Positions 8,710 to 19,471 of a stretch of DNA of 64,000 nucleotides are shown piece by piece. A model generated the notes under the pieces. That model had not been told where the DNA came from. It made no database searches and saw only the letters and a program-made list of their open reading frames with translations. The stretch spans positions 310,001 through 374,000 of the forward strand of contig NZ_JAUSRF010000001.1 in the NCBI RefSeq assembly GCF_030811685.1. Direction: 5' to 3'. This stretch comes from Neorhizobium huautlense. Lineage in GTDB: Bacteria; Pseudomonadota; Alphaproteobacteria; Rhizobiales; Rhizobiaceae. Each line of letters starts with the position of its first letter. Within the stretch, counting starts at the first letter, position 1. The position numbers and the translations under genes are program-made.

Positions 8710-10005
8710 ATGAGTGACAAGAGACAAATCCATCTCGGCCTGTTCCTGCAAGGCGCCGGCCACCATGTGTCCGGCTGGCGTCACGCCAAGGCCGAAGCCG
8801 GCAGCGAAAATTTCGACCTTCTGCGCCGCGTCTCACAGATCGCCGAACAGGCGAAATTCGACATGGTTTTCCTCGCCGACGGCCTGACCAGCGCGGTCGA
8901 TGCGCATCCATCGATGATCGCCCGTTTCGAACCGCTGACGCTGCTGTCGGCGCTGGCCATGGTGACGGACAAGATCGGTCTCGCCGCCACCGCCTCAACC
9001 ACCTATGGCGAGCCTTATCACACGGCGCGCGCCTTCTCCTCGATCGACCATCTCAGCCACGGTCGCGCCGCCTGGAACATCGTCACCACATCCTATGCCC
9101 GCACGGCCAACAATTTTTCGAAATCGCATCCCGAGCATGACGAGCGTTATGCCGTCGCCGAAGAATTCGTCGATGTGGTGCGCGGCCTCTGGGACAGCTG
9201 GGACGACGACGCCTTCATCAAGAACAAGGACACCGGTGTTTATGCCGATCCGTCTAAAGTTCATGTGCTCGACCACAACGGCAAATATTACTCCGTAAAA
9301 GGCCCGCTCAATATCCCGCGTTCGCCGCAGGGCCATCCGATCCTCATTCAGGCAGGCTCTTCCGGCCCGGGCCAGGATCTTGCCGCCCGCACGGCCGATG
9401 TTGTCTTCACCGCCCAGCAGAGCCTTCCCGAGGCACAGGCCTTCTACAAGAGCCTGAAGGCGCGCGTCGAAAATTTTGGACGTCACGCCGATAGCGTCGC
9501 CGTCATGCCGGGCTTCCTGCCGGTGATCGGCCGCACGCAAAAGGAAGCCGCGGAAAAGCTGGCCGAACTCGACAAGTGGACCGACCTGAAAAGCGCCATG
9601 CCGCTTCTGGAAGAGCGCATGGGCCACAGCCTTGCCGATTACGATCCGGATGGCCCGCTGCCGGACCTGCCGATATCAGACCAGTTGCGCAGCCGCGCCG
9701 AGCTTCTGACGGCCGCCGCCCGCCGTGAAAACCTGACGATCCGCCAGCTGGCGCTGCGTGTCGCCGCCGGTCGCGGCCACCATATCGTGCTCGGCACGCC
9801 GGTGGAAATCGCCGACCGTATGCAGGAATGGTTCGAAGGCCGCGCCGCCGACGGCTTTAACGTCATGCCGCCCTTCTTCCCGGAAGGTCTGGAGGATTTT
9901 ACACAGCTCGTGGTGCCGATCCTGCAGGAACGCGGCCTGTTCCGCACCGAATATACCGGCTCGACCCTGCGCGATCATCTTGGTCTGACACGCCCGGCGC
10001 TTTAA
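8710..10005 (+). CDS. NtaA/SnaA/DszA-family FMN-dependent monooxygenase
   Basis: A 431-residue flavin monooxygenase of the bacterial luciferase superfamily. Landmarks are KRQIHLGLFLQGAGHHVSGWRH at the start, EPLTLLSALAMVTDKIGLAATASTTYGEPYHTAR, FSSIDHLSHGRAAWNIVTT, and GHPILIQAGSSGPGQDLAARTADVVFTA. This pattern matches the group with nitrilotriacetate and EDTA monooxygenases (NtaA/EmoA), pristinamycin synthase SnaA and sulfone monooxygenase DszA. Such enzymes need a separate FMNH2 supplier; none is adjacent, although an FMN reductase lies at 33350. ATG 8710 is preferred over the TTG at 8692, which overlaps the previous stop. It is the last gene of the operon. Confidence 0.9.
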   Translation: MSDKRQIHLGLFLQGAGHHVSGWRHAKAEAGSENFDLLRRVSQIAEQAKFDMVFLADGLTSAVDAHPSMIARFEPLTLLSALAMVTDKIGLAATASTTYGEPYHTARAFSSIDHLSHGRAAWNIVTTSYARTANNFSKSHPEHDERYAVAEEFVDVVRGLWDSWDDDAFIKNKDTGVYADPSKVHVLDHNGKYYSVKGPLNIPRSPQGHPILIQAGSSGPGQDLAARTADVVFTAQQSLPEAQAFYKSLKARVENFGRHADSVAVMPGFLPVIGRTQKEAAEKLAELDKWTDLKSAMPLLEERMGHSLADYDPDGPLPDLPISDQLRSRAELLTAAARRENLTIRQLALRVAAGRGHHIVLGTPVEIADRMQEWFEGRAADGFNVMPPFFPEGLEDFTQLVVPILQERGLFRTEYTGSTLRDHLGLTRPAL

Positions 10006-10025
10006 CGCGGCGAGAGTTTGATACT

Positions 10026-10059
10026 GCTTGTGGCAACGGGGGGATCCGTCGCCACAAGC
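10026..10059. terminator. Hairpin between convergent genes, probable bidirectional terminator
   Basis: GCTTGTGGC pairs with GCCACAAGC, with an additional inner ACGG/CCGT pairing. It fills the gap between the monooxygenase gene and thiD, which converge. There is no strong T run on either side, so efficiency is uncertain. Confidence 0.55.
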
Positions 10060-10061
10060 GA

Positions 10062-10859
10062 TTACCACTGCCCGAAGAAATGGTGCACCGGACCACGCCC
10101 CTTGCCGATGGCGAGACTGCGCCCGGCCGAGAGCGCTGCATGCAGGTAGTGTTTTGCGGCCGTCACCGCATCCAGCAGATTTTCCCCCAAGGCCAGTCGC
10201 GCGGCAATGGCCGCGGAAAGCGTGCAGCCGGTGCCGTGATCATTGGTGGTTTCAAGTCGCGGATAACGGAACTCTTGGAACTCTCCGCGATCCGTCAGGA
10301 ACACGTCCACACACTCGCTGCCGCCACCATGACCGCCCTTGATCAACACAGCACGCGCGCCATCGCTCCGCAACTGCTCCGCCTGCCGCACAACGTTCTC
10401 ATGCGTTTGCGCCACGGGTAAACCAGTCAGGATCGCCGCTTCGAACAGGTTTGGCGTAATCAAATCTACCCTCGGCATCAGCACCGCTTTCAGCGCCATC
10501 ACCGCATCGTCGCGCAGCAGCCGATCGCCCGATGTCGCCACCATGACCGGGTCGAGCACCACCGGTCCCGCATAGGCCTGCAAGCCATCGGCAACAGTTT
10601 TGATCGTGTCCTCCCGAGACAACATGCCGATCTTGATCGCCTTGACGGACAGATCGCTCAACACCGCCTCTATCTGCGCTTCGATCATCGAAACGGACAC
10701 ATCCTCGACAGCGGAGACGCCCAGCGTGTTCTGCGCGGTGATGGCAGTCAGCACGCTGGCGCCATAAACACCGAGCGCCGAAAACGTCTTCAAATCCGCC
10801 TGAATACCGGCGCCGCCACCGCTATCGGAACCGGCAATGGTAATTGCGATTGCCGTCAT
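10062..10859 (-). CDS. thiD: Hydroxymethylpyrimidine / phosphomethylpyrimidine kinase
   Basis: A 265-residue ribokinase-fold enzyme, the usual ThiD length. The N-terminal ITIAGSDSGGGAGIQADLKTF signature, KIGMLSREDTI, PVVLDPVMVATSGDRLL and GTGCTLSAAIAARLALG (anion hole and catalytic Asp region) are all intact. It phosphorylates HMP-P to HMP-PP for thiamine synthesis. ATG 10859 is chosen over an upstream in-frame ATG because AGGAGG lies 7 bases before it and because it makes an ATGA overlap with thiE. It is last in the thiC-O-S-G-E-D operon. Confidence 0.95.
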   Translation of the reverse strand: MTAIAITIAGSDSGGGAGIQADLKTFSALGVYGASVLTAITAQNTLGVSAVEDVSVSMIEAQIEAVLSDLSVKAIKIGMLSREDTIKTVADGLQAYAGPVVLDPVMVATSGDRLLRDDAVMALKAVLMPRVDLITPNLFEAAILTGLPVAQTHENVVRQAEQLRSDGARAVLIKGGHGGGSECVDVFLTDRGEFQEFRYPRLETTNDHGTGCTLSAAIAARLALGENLLDAVTAAKHYLHAALSAGRSLAIGKGRGPVHHFFGQW

Positions 10860-11482
10860 GCCAACACCTCCTGCCGATTTCGCCATGGTGCCGTTGCCGA
10901 CAACCACTGTCGGGTGCGGGCTTCGGGGTCGGCGTTGAGCGTGATATCGGTGACGACAGCCGCAGTCGCCGCCCCTTCGTCCAGAACCAAAGGCGCGCGT
11001 TCAGCCGTAATGCCACCTATGGCGACGAGAGGAAGCGTGCCGATACGGCGTTTCCAGTCGCCCACACGATCCACACCTTGCGGCTGCCATTTCATCTTTT
11101 TCAGGATCGTCGGCCAGACGGGACCGAGCGCCACGTAATCCGGCTTCGCGGCAAGCGCCGTATCGAGTTCGGCGACGTCATGAGTGGATACGCCGAGCTT
11201 CAATTCCGCCTTCCGGATCGCACCAAGATCAGCCTCGGCCAGATCCTCCTGTCCGAGATGGATAAAGTCGCATCCCTCGTCGATCGCCAGTTTCCAGTAA
11301 TCGTTGACGATCAGCTGGCAGCCATAAGCGAGGCACACCGCCTTCGAACGGCGGATTTCCTGGCCGAGTTCCGCTTCCGGCCTATCCTTCACACGCAGTT
11401 GCACCAGCTTGACACCCAGGGGCACCAGCCGCTCGATCCAGTCCGCGCTATCGACGATGAGATAAAAGGGATCGAGCCTCAT
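10856..11482 (-). CDS. thiE: Thiamine phosphate synthase
   Basis: A 208-residue TIM-barrel protein. The opening [27 protein letters not shown], the [23 protein letters not shown] segment, [15 protein letters not shown] and [15 protein letters not shown] correspond to the ThiE substrate and pyrophosphate loops, in the somewhat divergent form typical of rhizobial thiCOGE operons. It joins HMP-PP and thiazole phosphate to give thiamine monophosphate. Start and stop overlap the neighbours by 4 bases (ATGA) at both ends, indicating tight translational coupling. Confidence 0.93.
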   Translation of the reverse strand: MRLDPFYLIVDSADWIERLVPLGVKLVQLRVKDRPEAELGQEIRRSKAVCLAYGCQLIVNDYWKLAIDEGCDFIHLGQEDLAEADLGAIRKAELKLGVSTHDVAELDTALAAKPDYVALGPVWPTILKKMKWQPQGVDRVGDWKRRIGTLPLVAIGGITAERAPLVLDEGAATAAVVTDITLNADPEARTRQWLSATAPWRNRQEVLA

Positions 11483-12252
11483 GAAAACACCGCCTTGCCG
11501 ATCACCGGCGTCGAAGGCACCGCCATGTCGCGCGCCTCCAGCATGCCGGCGAGATAAGCCAGCCTGCCCGCGTCCGTCGCCTTGGCAAAAGCCTCGGCCA
11601 TCGCCGGCGGATCACCGGCCATGGCGACGGCGGTGTTGAGCAGTACGGCGTCATATCCCAGCTCCATGACCGTGGCGGCATGCGACGGCCGTCCAAGCCC
11701 GGCATCGACGATCAGCGGAACGTCAGGAAAGGCCGCCCGCATGGCGGTGAGCGCAGACGGATTGCGCGGCCCCGCCGCAGAACCGATCGGCGCGCACCAG
11801 GGCATCAACACCCGGCACCCGGCGGCCAGCAATTTTTCACCGACGATCAGGTCATCCGTCGTGTAGGGGAACACCTCAAAACCCTCATCCGTCAAAATAC
11901 GCGCGGCTTGCACCAGTTCGAAAACATCCGGCTGGAGACTGTCGTGGTGACCGATGACTTCGAGCTTGATCCACTTGGTGCCAAACACTTCGCGGGCCAT
12001 CTTTGCGGTCAGCACCGCTTCCGAAGCGCTATGGCATCCGGCCGTGTTGGGCAGGATGCGCACGCCGAGTTCGCGGACCAGTTCGAAAAACGCGCCGCCG
12101 GTTTTGCCACCCGATGTTTCGCGACGAAGCGAGACGGTGACGATGCCCGTGCCGGAGCGTTTGACTGCTTCTGACAGCACTGCCGGAGAAGGATAACGCG
12201 CCGTGCCGAGCAGCAGTCGCGAGGACAATTCGGTATCGTAGAGTTTCAGCAT
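11479..12252 (-). CDS. thiG: Thiazole synthase
   Basis: A 257-residue TIM-barrel enzyme. It shows [34 protein letters not shown], the Schiff-base lysine region [54 protein letters not shown] and [31 protein letters not shown]. It condenses deoxyxylulose phosphate, dehydroglycine (made by ThiO) and sulfur from ThiS thiocarboxylate into the thiazole ring. The gene starts 3 bases after thiS and overlaps thiE by 4 bases. Confidence 0.97.
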   Translation of the reverse strand: MLKLYDTELSSRLLLGTARYPSPAVLSEAVKRSGTGIVTVSLRRETSGGKTGGAFFELVRELGVRILPNTAGCHSASEAVLTAKMAREVFGTKWIKLEVIGHHDSLQPDVFELVQAARILTDEGFEVFPYTTDDLIVGEKLLAAGCRVLMPWCAPIGSAAGPRNPSALTAMRAAFPDVPLIVDAGLGRPSHAATVMELGYDAVLLNTAVAMAGDPPAMAEAFAKATDAGRLAYLAGMLEARDMAVPSTPVIGKAVFS

Positions 12253-12255
12253 GGT

Positions 12256-12453
12256 TCAGCCTCCCTGCATGGGGGAAAGAATTTCGATACGGTCGCCGTC
12301 TGCGAGGCGTGTATCGGCGCGATCCTCGCGATGCACGAGATCGCCATTGACGGCGGTGGCGAGCCACTCGCCTTCGTATTCCAGCGTTTCCAGCAGGTCC
12401 GCGAGCGTGGCAGCGTCCAAAACCCGCGCTTCTCCGTTGACGATAAAATTCAT
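12256..12453 (-). CDS. thiS: Sulfur carrier protein ThiS
   Basis: A 65-residue ubiquitin-like carrier starting MNFIVNGEARVLDAATLADLL and ending in the obligatory Gly-Gly (SPMQGG). The C-terminal glycine is adenylated and converted to a thiocarboxylate that gives sulfur to ThiG. No ThiF-type adenylase is encoded in this operon, so activation must come from elsewhere in the genome. The start overlaps the thiO stop by 4 bases. Confidence 0.95.
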   Translation of the reverse strand: MNFIVNGEARVLDAATLADLLETLEYEGEWLATAVNGDLVHREDRADTRLADGDRIEILSPMQGG

Positions 12454-13435
12454 GCGATCATCTCCTCGCGAAGGACGGCACCGTTGGAGAGGCGGGTGGC
12501 CGCCTTCTTCGCCATCGCCGGCGCCAGTAGAAAACCGTGGCGATACATGCCGGCGATCGCCAGCCCATCATTCGTCTCCACAATGCGCGGAAAATTGTCG
12601 GCAAAGGCGGGGCGGATACCTACGCCGGTTTCCACCACCCGCGCCTCGCCGAATGCCGGATGCAGCGCATAGGCAGCGTTCAAGAGTTCCATCAGCGAGC
12701 GCGCCGAAATCGGCCCGTCGTCATCCGTTTCGATCATCGTTGCGCCGACCATGAAACGGTTATCGTCACGCGGAACGACATAGATCGGGTGGCGCGGATG
12801 CAGCATGCGCACCGGCCGCTTCAACGTCACTTCGCAACTTTCGAGATAGAGCATTTCGCCGCGCACGCCGCGCAGGCCGGGAATATGCGGGATGGCCGCC
12901 GGACCGGTGCAATCCAGCACGGCGGCATATTTTGTCCGTGTCGGCGGCTCCGCACCGAAATGAAACCGCCCGCCAAGATTACGGATCGCCTTGGCCAGCT
13001 CCGTCAATGCGCGGCGCGGATCGAGATGCGCTTCATTTTCGAAAAACAACGCCTTGTCGAAACGGCCGGCAAGCGACGGCTCCAGCTCGGCGAGTTCCAG
13101 TCGACCAAGCCAGACATGTCCGGTCGTGCGAGAGGCGAAACGGGTGAGATCAGCCAGATCACGCAGCTGCGCCACCACCAGCGTGCCATTGCGGATGACG
13201 GAACCGGGCACCGCCTCATCCCACCAGTCGGCGGCTTCGAGCCCGAGTGTCAGAACGGCCTCTTCTGCCCCTTCCCTTTCGCAATAGGGCGCCAGCATGC
13301 CGCCGGCGAAAAACGAGGCGCCATGCCCCACCGTGTCCTGATAATCGACGATATCGACGTCTTCACCGCGCCTCAGCAGCTCATAAGCGACGGCAAGGCC
13401 GGCGACGCCGGCCCCTTTGACGAGAAAGAGAGACA

Positions 13436-13436
<1 letters not shown>
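12450..13436 (-). CDS. thiO: Glycine oxidase ThiO (FAD-dependent)
   Basis: A 328-residue FAD oxidoreductase. The dinucleotide-binding motif (VKGAGVAGLAVAYELLRRGEDVDIVD) starts at about residue 6; SFFAGGMLAPYCEREGAEE and the C-terminal GMYRHGFLLAPAMAKKAATRL are characteristic of ThiO/DAO-type enzymes. It oxidises glycine to dehydroglycine for ThiG. This aerobic route replaces ThiH, consistent with an aerobic alphaproteobacterium. The ATG shares one base with the thiC stop (TGATG). Confidence 0.94.
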
Positions 13437-15307
<1,871 letters not shown>

Positions 15308-15377
15308 CTAGAGCCGGAAAGATGGAAGAACGTCCGCAACGGAATCCGGGTTATGGATTCGCAATCATCGCAGCGTT

Positions 15378-15472
15378 TTGCACCGTCCCTACGCCAGTAT
15401 GAACTGGATCAGGTTCAACGGGTCACTGCGCGCGATAGCAGAATCTCAGCCCCTTGACGGGACACCCCTGGT
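15378..15472 (-). promoter_or_regulatory. TPP riboswitch (THI element) controlling thiC operon
   Basis: Read on the minus strand, the leader contains GGGGTGTCCCGTCAAGGGGC-TGAGA and, about 40 bases on, ACCCGTTGAACCTGATCCAG followed by GGCGTAGGGACGGTG. These are the two conserved ligand-binding arms of the thi-box. A GAATCC/GGATTC hairpin at 15342-15360 lies between it and the thiC start and may be part of the expression platform; no U run follows, so control of translation initiation is the more likely mode. Confidence 0.95.
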
Positions 15473-15638
15473 GAATGCGCAAAGGCTATGGCAGCGAAAT
15501 CGATCGGTCAAGCGCCTCTTCCGCACGCTCAATGGAACGGCAGACGGATTGCCACATGCGGGATCGGGCGGATATGCGTTATGTCCTGAGCCGAACGGCC
15601 GTTTGGCCATCTTGAGTTTTATCGCGTAAAGGCAGACC

Positions 15639-17375
15639 ATGAGCTTCGGCTGGACCAACCTCGTCATCGGCCTTCTGCAACAGATGTGCGTCTATCTCGT
15701 GATCGCCTATCTGTTCAGCAAGACGCCGCTTTTCCTGCCGCTGATGCAGGTGACGGTGCGACCGTGGCGCAAGGTGGCCTGTTACGTCATCTTCTCGATG
15801 TTCTGCATCATGGGCACCTATTTCGGCCTGCATATCGACGAGGCGATCGCCAATACACGCGCCATCGGCGCCGTGCTCGGCGGCATCTTTGGCGGGCCGC
15901 TGGTGGGGCTGGCGGTGGGTATTACCGGCGGCATGCATCGGTATTCGCTGGGTGGTTATACCGCCCTTGCCTGCGCGATCTCCACCACCGCCGAAGGCTT
16001 GATCGGTGGGTTGGTGCACAGCTATCTGCTGCGGCACCGCCGCACGGACCTGCTGTTCAAGCCGTTGCTGATTGCCGGCGTGACCTTGTTTGCAGAAATC
16101 GTGCAGATGTCGATCATCCTCGTGGTCGCCCAGCCTTTTGTGGACTCCATGCATCTGGTCGAAACCATTGCGCTACCGATGATCGTCGCCAACACGGTGG
16201 GTGCGGCCATGTTCATGAACATCCTCAGCGACCGGCGAAAACTGTTCGAAACCCATTCCACCGTGTTTTCCGGCAAGGCCCTGAAAATTGCCGAACGCGC
16301 AGAAGGCGTGCTGCGCACCGGGTTCAACGCCGAAAACAGCACCAAGGTGGCCCGCATTCTTTACGAGGAAGCCAATGTCGGCGCCGTCGCCATCACCGAC
16401 CGCGAAAAGATCCTCGCGTTTATCGGCATCGGCGCCGATCACCACCTTCCGGGCCGCAAGATCACCTCTGCACAGACCATGGAGGCGATCACTGAGAACA
16501 AGGTCATGTATGCCGATGGCAATGAGGTCAGCTATCAATGCTCGATCGATCCGAATTGCCGGCTGGGCGCTTCTCTCGTCATTCCGCTGAAGGGTGAGGA
16601 TGACGCGGTGATCGGCACGATCAAGCTTTACGAGCCGAAGACAAAACTGTTTTCCACCTTCAATCGCTCGCTGGGTGAAGGTGTGGCACGGCTGCTGTCG
16701 GCGCAGATTCTTGCCGGTCGTTACGAACGCCAGAAGCAGATGCTGTCGCAATCGGAAATCAAGCTCCTGCATGCGCAGGTCAATCCGCATTTCCTGTTCA
16801 ACACGCTCAACACCCTGTCGGCGATCATCCGCATCGATCCGGCCGAGGCGCGAAAGCTGGTGCAGAACCTTTCCACCTTCTTCCGCAAGAACCTGAAACG
16901 CACCAGCGACGTGGTGCCGCTGTCCGACGAGATCGAACATGTGAATGCCTATCTGCAGATCGAAAAGGCACGTTTTCAGGAACGCCTGCAGATCGAGATC
17001 GATGTGCCGGAAGACCTTTCCCAAGTGCATCTGCAGGCCTTTTCGCTGCAGCCGCTTGTCGAAAACGCCATCAAGCACGGCACATCGCAGGTGATCGGCG
17101 AAGGGCGGATCACCATTGCGGCGCGGCGCGAGGGCGACGATCTGCTGGTGGCGGTGACCGACAATGCCGGGCTGTTCGAACGCAAAACCGGCAGTGACGG
17201 CGGGCTTGGCATGAACATCGTTGATCGTCGCACCAGGGGATATTTTGGCGATGACTACGGCATCCATGTCGATGTCGAACGCGACGTCTTCACCCGCATC
17301 AGCCTGCGTGTCCCGATGGTCGATACACATCATCACGCACCCCACGAAACCGCACCGGAACTGACAAAAATCTAA
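15639..17375 (+). CDS. btsS: LytS/BtsS-type membrane sensor histidine kinase
   Basis: A 578-residue sensor kinase. Six or so membrane segments fill about residues 1-190 (5TM-LYT-type, with the glycine-rich AVLGGIFGGPLVGLAVGITGG). A GAF-like domain covers about 225-365. The kinase core has the phospho-acceptor motif LLHAQVNPHFLFNTLNTLSAI, the N-box LVENAIKHG and a G-box GLGMNIVDRR. This HisKA_7-type architecture partners LytTR response regulators. The genes for a CstA-type carrier and a LytTR regulator follow, the arrangement of the E. coli pyruvate-sensing BtsS/BtsR/BtsT system. Pyruvate as the signal is inferred. Confidence 0.9.
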   Translation: MSFGWTNLVIGLLQQMCVYLVIAYLFSKTPLFLPLMQVTVRPWRKVACYVIFSMFCIMGTYFGLHIDEAIANTRAIGAVLGGIFGGPLVGLAVGITGGMHRYSLGGYTALACAISTTAEGLIGGLVHSYLLRHRRTDLLFKPLLIAGVTLFAEIVQMSIILVVAQPFVDSMHLVETIALPMIVANTVGAAMFMNILSDRRKLFETHSTVFSGKALKIAERAEGVLRTGFNAENSTKVARILYEEANVGAVAITDREKILAFIGIGADHHLPGRKITSAQTMEAITENKVMYADGNEVSYQCSIDPNCRLGASLVIPLKGEDDAVIGTIKLYEPKTKLFSTFNRSLGEGVARLLSAQILAGRYERQKQMLSQSEIKLLHAQVNPHFLFNTLNTLSAIIRIDPAEARKLVQNLSTFFRKNLKRTSDVVPLSDEIEHVNAYLQIEKARFQERLQIEIDVPEDLSQVHLQAFSLQPLVENAIKHGTSQVIGEGRITIAARREGDDLLVAVTDNAGLFERKTGSDGGLGMNIVDRRTRGYFGDDYGIHVDVERDVFTRISLRVPMVDTHHHAPHETAPELTKI

Positions 17376-17421
17376 TCGGTTAACATCCTGCTTTTCCGGC
17401 GAAATTTGACCTATGTCACAT

Positions 17422-17444
17422 CCGGCCGGGGATAGCCCGGCCGG
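17422..17444 (+). terminator. G+C-rich hairpin after the kinase gene
   Basis: CCGGCCGGG pairs with CCCGGCCGG around a 5-base loop, 46 bases after the kinase stop. No clear T run follows, so it may be a weak terminator or a stabilising structure ahead of the carrier gene. Confidence 0.45.
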
Positions 17445-17575
17445 CGGCAAAAACGCCCCGCCGCTTACCCCGGATTACCGACCGCTCACGCCGCCATGAC
17501 ACCGCTCGGCCAAACACCCCCTCCCGCCTTTTGCCCCCGCGAGTAGCCTTGTCTCATCCTAAGGAGGGACAAGAC

Positions 17576-19387
17576 ATGGCAAACGCCCTGACAATGGTCA
17601 TCGGCACCGCCTGCATTCTTGCGATCTGCTACCGCTTCTACGGTATCTTCTTCGTTCGCAAGGTGCTCGGCGTTGATGACAGCGAAGTCACCCCGTCGCA
17701 CACACTTGCCGACGGACGCAATTACGTTCCCACCAAGAAGTGGGTGAATGCAGGCCAGCATTTTGCGGCCATCGCCGCCGCCGGCCCGCTGGTCGGCCCG
17801 GTTCTCGCCGCCCAATACGGCTACCTGCCCGGCCTCGTCTGGCTGCTGGTCGGTTGCGTCATCGGTGGTGCCGTGCATGATACGGTCGTGCTGTTCGCCT
17901 CGATGAAACACAAGGGTTCGTCGCTGTCGGAAGTTGCGAAGGTTGAACTCGGTCCGGTTGCCGGCTGGTGCACCGGTCTTGCCATGCTGTTCATCATCAC
18001 CATCACCATGGCCGGCCTGTCGATGGTCGTGGTGCATGCGCTGGAACGCAACCCCTGGGGCACGTTCGCCGTCTTCATGACGATCCCGATCGCCATGGCT
18101 GTAGGCCTTTATGAAAAGTTGGGCGGCAACGGCAAGATCGCCACCTATGTCGGCCTCTTCGCCATCCTCGCTTCGGTTTTTGCCGGCCCATACGTGCAGG
18201 AATCGGCGCTCGGCCAGTGGTTCACCTTCCAGTACAGTTCGCTCGGCATCATGCTGCCGATCTATGCTTTCCTCGCCAGCGCCCTGCCGGTCTGGCTGCT
18301 GCTCACCCCGCGCGGTTACCTGTCGAGCTTCCTCAAGATCGGCGTGTTTGCTGCTCTCGTCGTCGGCGTCGTCATCATCAACCCTGAAATCAAGATGCCG
18401 GCCCTGACCGACTTCATCCATGGCGGTGGCCCGGTTCTGGCCGGCCCGGTCTGGCCCTTCATCTCGATCACCATTGCCTGCGGCGCCATCTCAGGTTTCC
18501 ACGCCTTCATCGGGTCGGGCACCACGCCAAAGCTGGTCGACAAGTGGAGCGATATCCGCCCCGTCGCCTTCGGCATGATGCTGGTCGAATGCCTTGTCGC
18601 CGTGCTCGCTCTAATCGCCGCAACCGCGCTGCCGATGGCCGACTATTTCGCCATCAACGCATCGCCGGAAGTGTTTGCCACGCTCGGCATGACGGTTCAG
18701 GATCTGCCCCGTCTCGAACAGGCCATCGGCATGGATCTCGCAGGCCGCACCGGTGGCGCCGTCACGCTTGCCGTCGGCATGACCGAAATCTTCACCAGCA
18801 TTCCGTGGTTCAAGACGCTGGCCGCTTACTTCTTCCAGTTCGTCATCATGTTCGAGGCCGTCTTCATCCTGACCGCCATCGACTCGGGAACCCGTGTTGC
18901 CCGTTACCTGATCCAGGACATTCTCGGTGATCTCTGGGCACCGATGAAACAGATCAACTGGCTTCCCGGCTCGATCTTCGCCAGCATCGTTGCCTGCCTG
19001 CTCTGGGGTTATCTCCTGAACTCGGGCGATATCAACTCGGTCTGGGCCCTGTTCGGTGTCTCGAACCAGATGATGGCCTCGCTCGGGCTGACCATCGGCG
19101 CCACGATCATCCTGCGGATGTCGGCCAAGCGCATCTACATGCTGACCTGCCTCATCCCACTCGCCTACCTGTTCGTCACCGTGAACTATGCCGGCTACTG
19201 GATGATCGCCAACGTCTACCTGAACGAAGCCGCCAAGGGCTACAATCCGGTCAATGCCATCCTGTCGATCATCATGATGGTTCTCGGTGTCATCGTTCTG
19301 GTCTCGGCACTGTTCAAGTGGAAGGACATGCTGCGCAGCGGCCAGAATGGCGAGGCTGAAAGGCTTGCACTTGCACCCGCCGAATAA
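17576..19387 (+). CDS. CstA/BtsT-type carrier (probable pyruvate or peptide transporter)
   Basis: A 603-residue polytopic membrane protein. It has the CstA landmarks ANALTMVIGTACILAICYRFY, the NYVPTKKWVNAGQHFAAIAAAGPLVGPVLAAQYGYLPG block, IGGAVHDTVVLFASMKHKGSSL and IFTSIPWFKTLAAYFFQFVIMFEAVFILTAIDSGTRVARY. BtsT in E. coli is a pyruvate/H+ symporter and CstA is linked to peptide or pyruvate uptake. At 603 residues it is about 100 shorter than the E. coli proteins, mainly at the C-terminus. AAGGAGGG gives a strong ribosome site. It is flanked by its probable two-component regulators. Confidence 0.92.
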   Translation: MANALTMVIGTACILAICYRFYGIFFVRKVLGVDDSEVTPSHTLADGRNYVPTKKWVNAGQHFAAIAAAGPLVGPVLAAQYGYLPGLVWLLVGCVIGGAVHDTVVLFASMKHKGSSLSEVAKVELGPVAGWCTGLAMLFIITITMAGLSMVVVHALERNPWGTFAVFMTIPIAMAVGLYEKLGGNGKIATYVGLFAILASVFAGPYVQESALGQWFTFQYSSLGIMLPIYAFLASALPVWLLLTPRGYLSSFLKIGVFAALVVGVVIINPEIKMPALTDFIHGGGPVLAGPVWPFISITIACGAISGFHAFIGSGTTPKLVDKWSDIRPVAFGMMLVECLVAVLALIAATALPMADYFAINASPEVFATLGMTVQDLPRLEQAIGMDLAGRTGGAVTLAVGMTEIFTSIPWFKTLAAYFFQFVIMFEAVFILTAIDSGTRVARYLIQDILGDLWAPMKQINWLPGSIFASIVACLLWGYLLNSGDINSVWALFGVSNQMMASLGLTIGATIILRMSAKRIYMLTCLIPLAYLFVTVNYAGYWMIANVYLNEAAKGYNPVNAILSIIMMVLGVIVLVSALFKWKDMLRSGQNGEAERLALAPAE

Positions 19388-19427
19388 CCAGCTTCCCTGA
19401 GGCTTTCCTCCTCCCGGAGCCTCAAGA

Positions 19428-19466
19428 CCCGGCGCATGTTTCCCACATGCGCCGGGTTTCGTTTTT
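19428..19466 (+). terminator. Rho-independent terminator of the CstA-type gene
   Basis: CCCGGCGCATGT pairs perfectly with ACATGCGCCGGG around a 4-5 base loop, followed by TTTCGTTTTTT on the plus strand. It also separates the carrier gene from the convergent response-regulator gene. Confidence 0.92.
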
Positions 19467-19471
19467 TGGGT

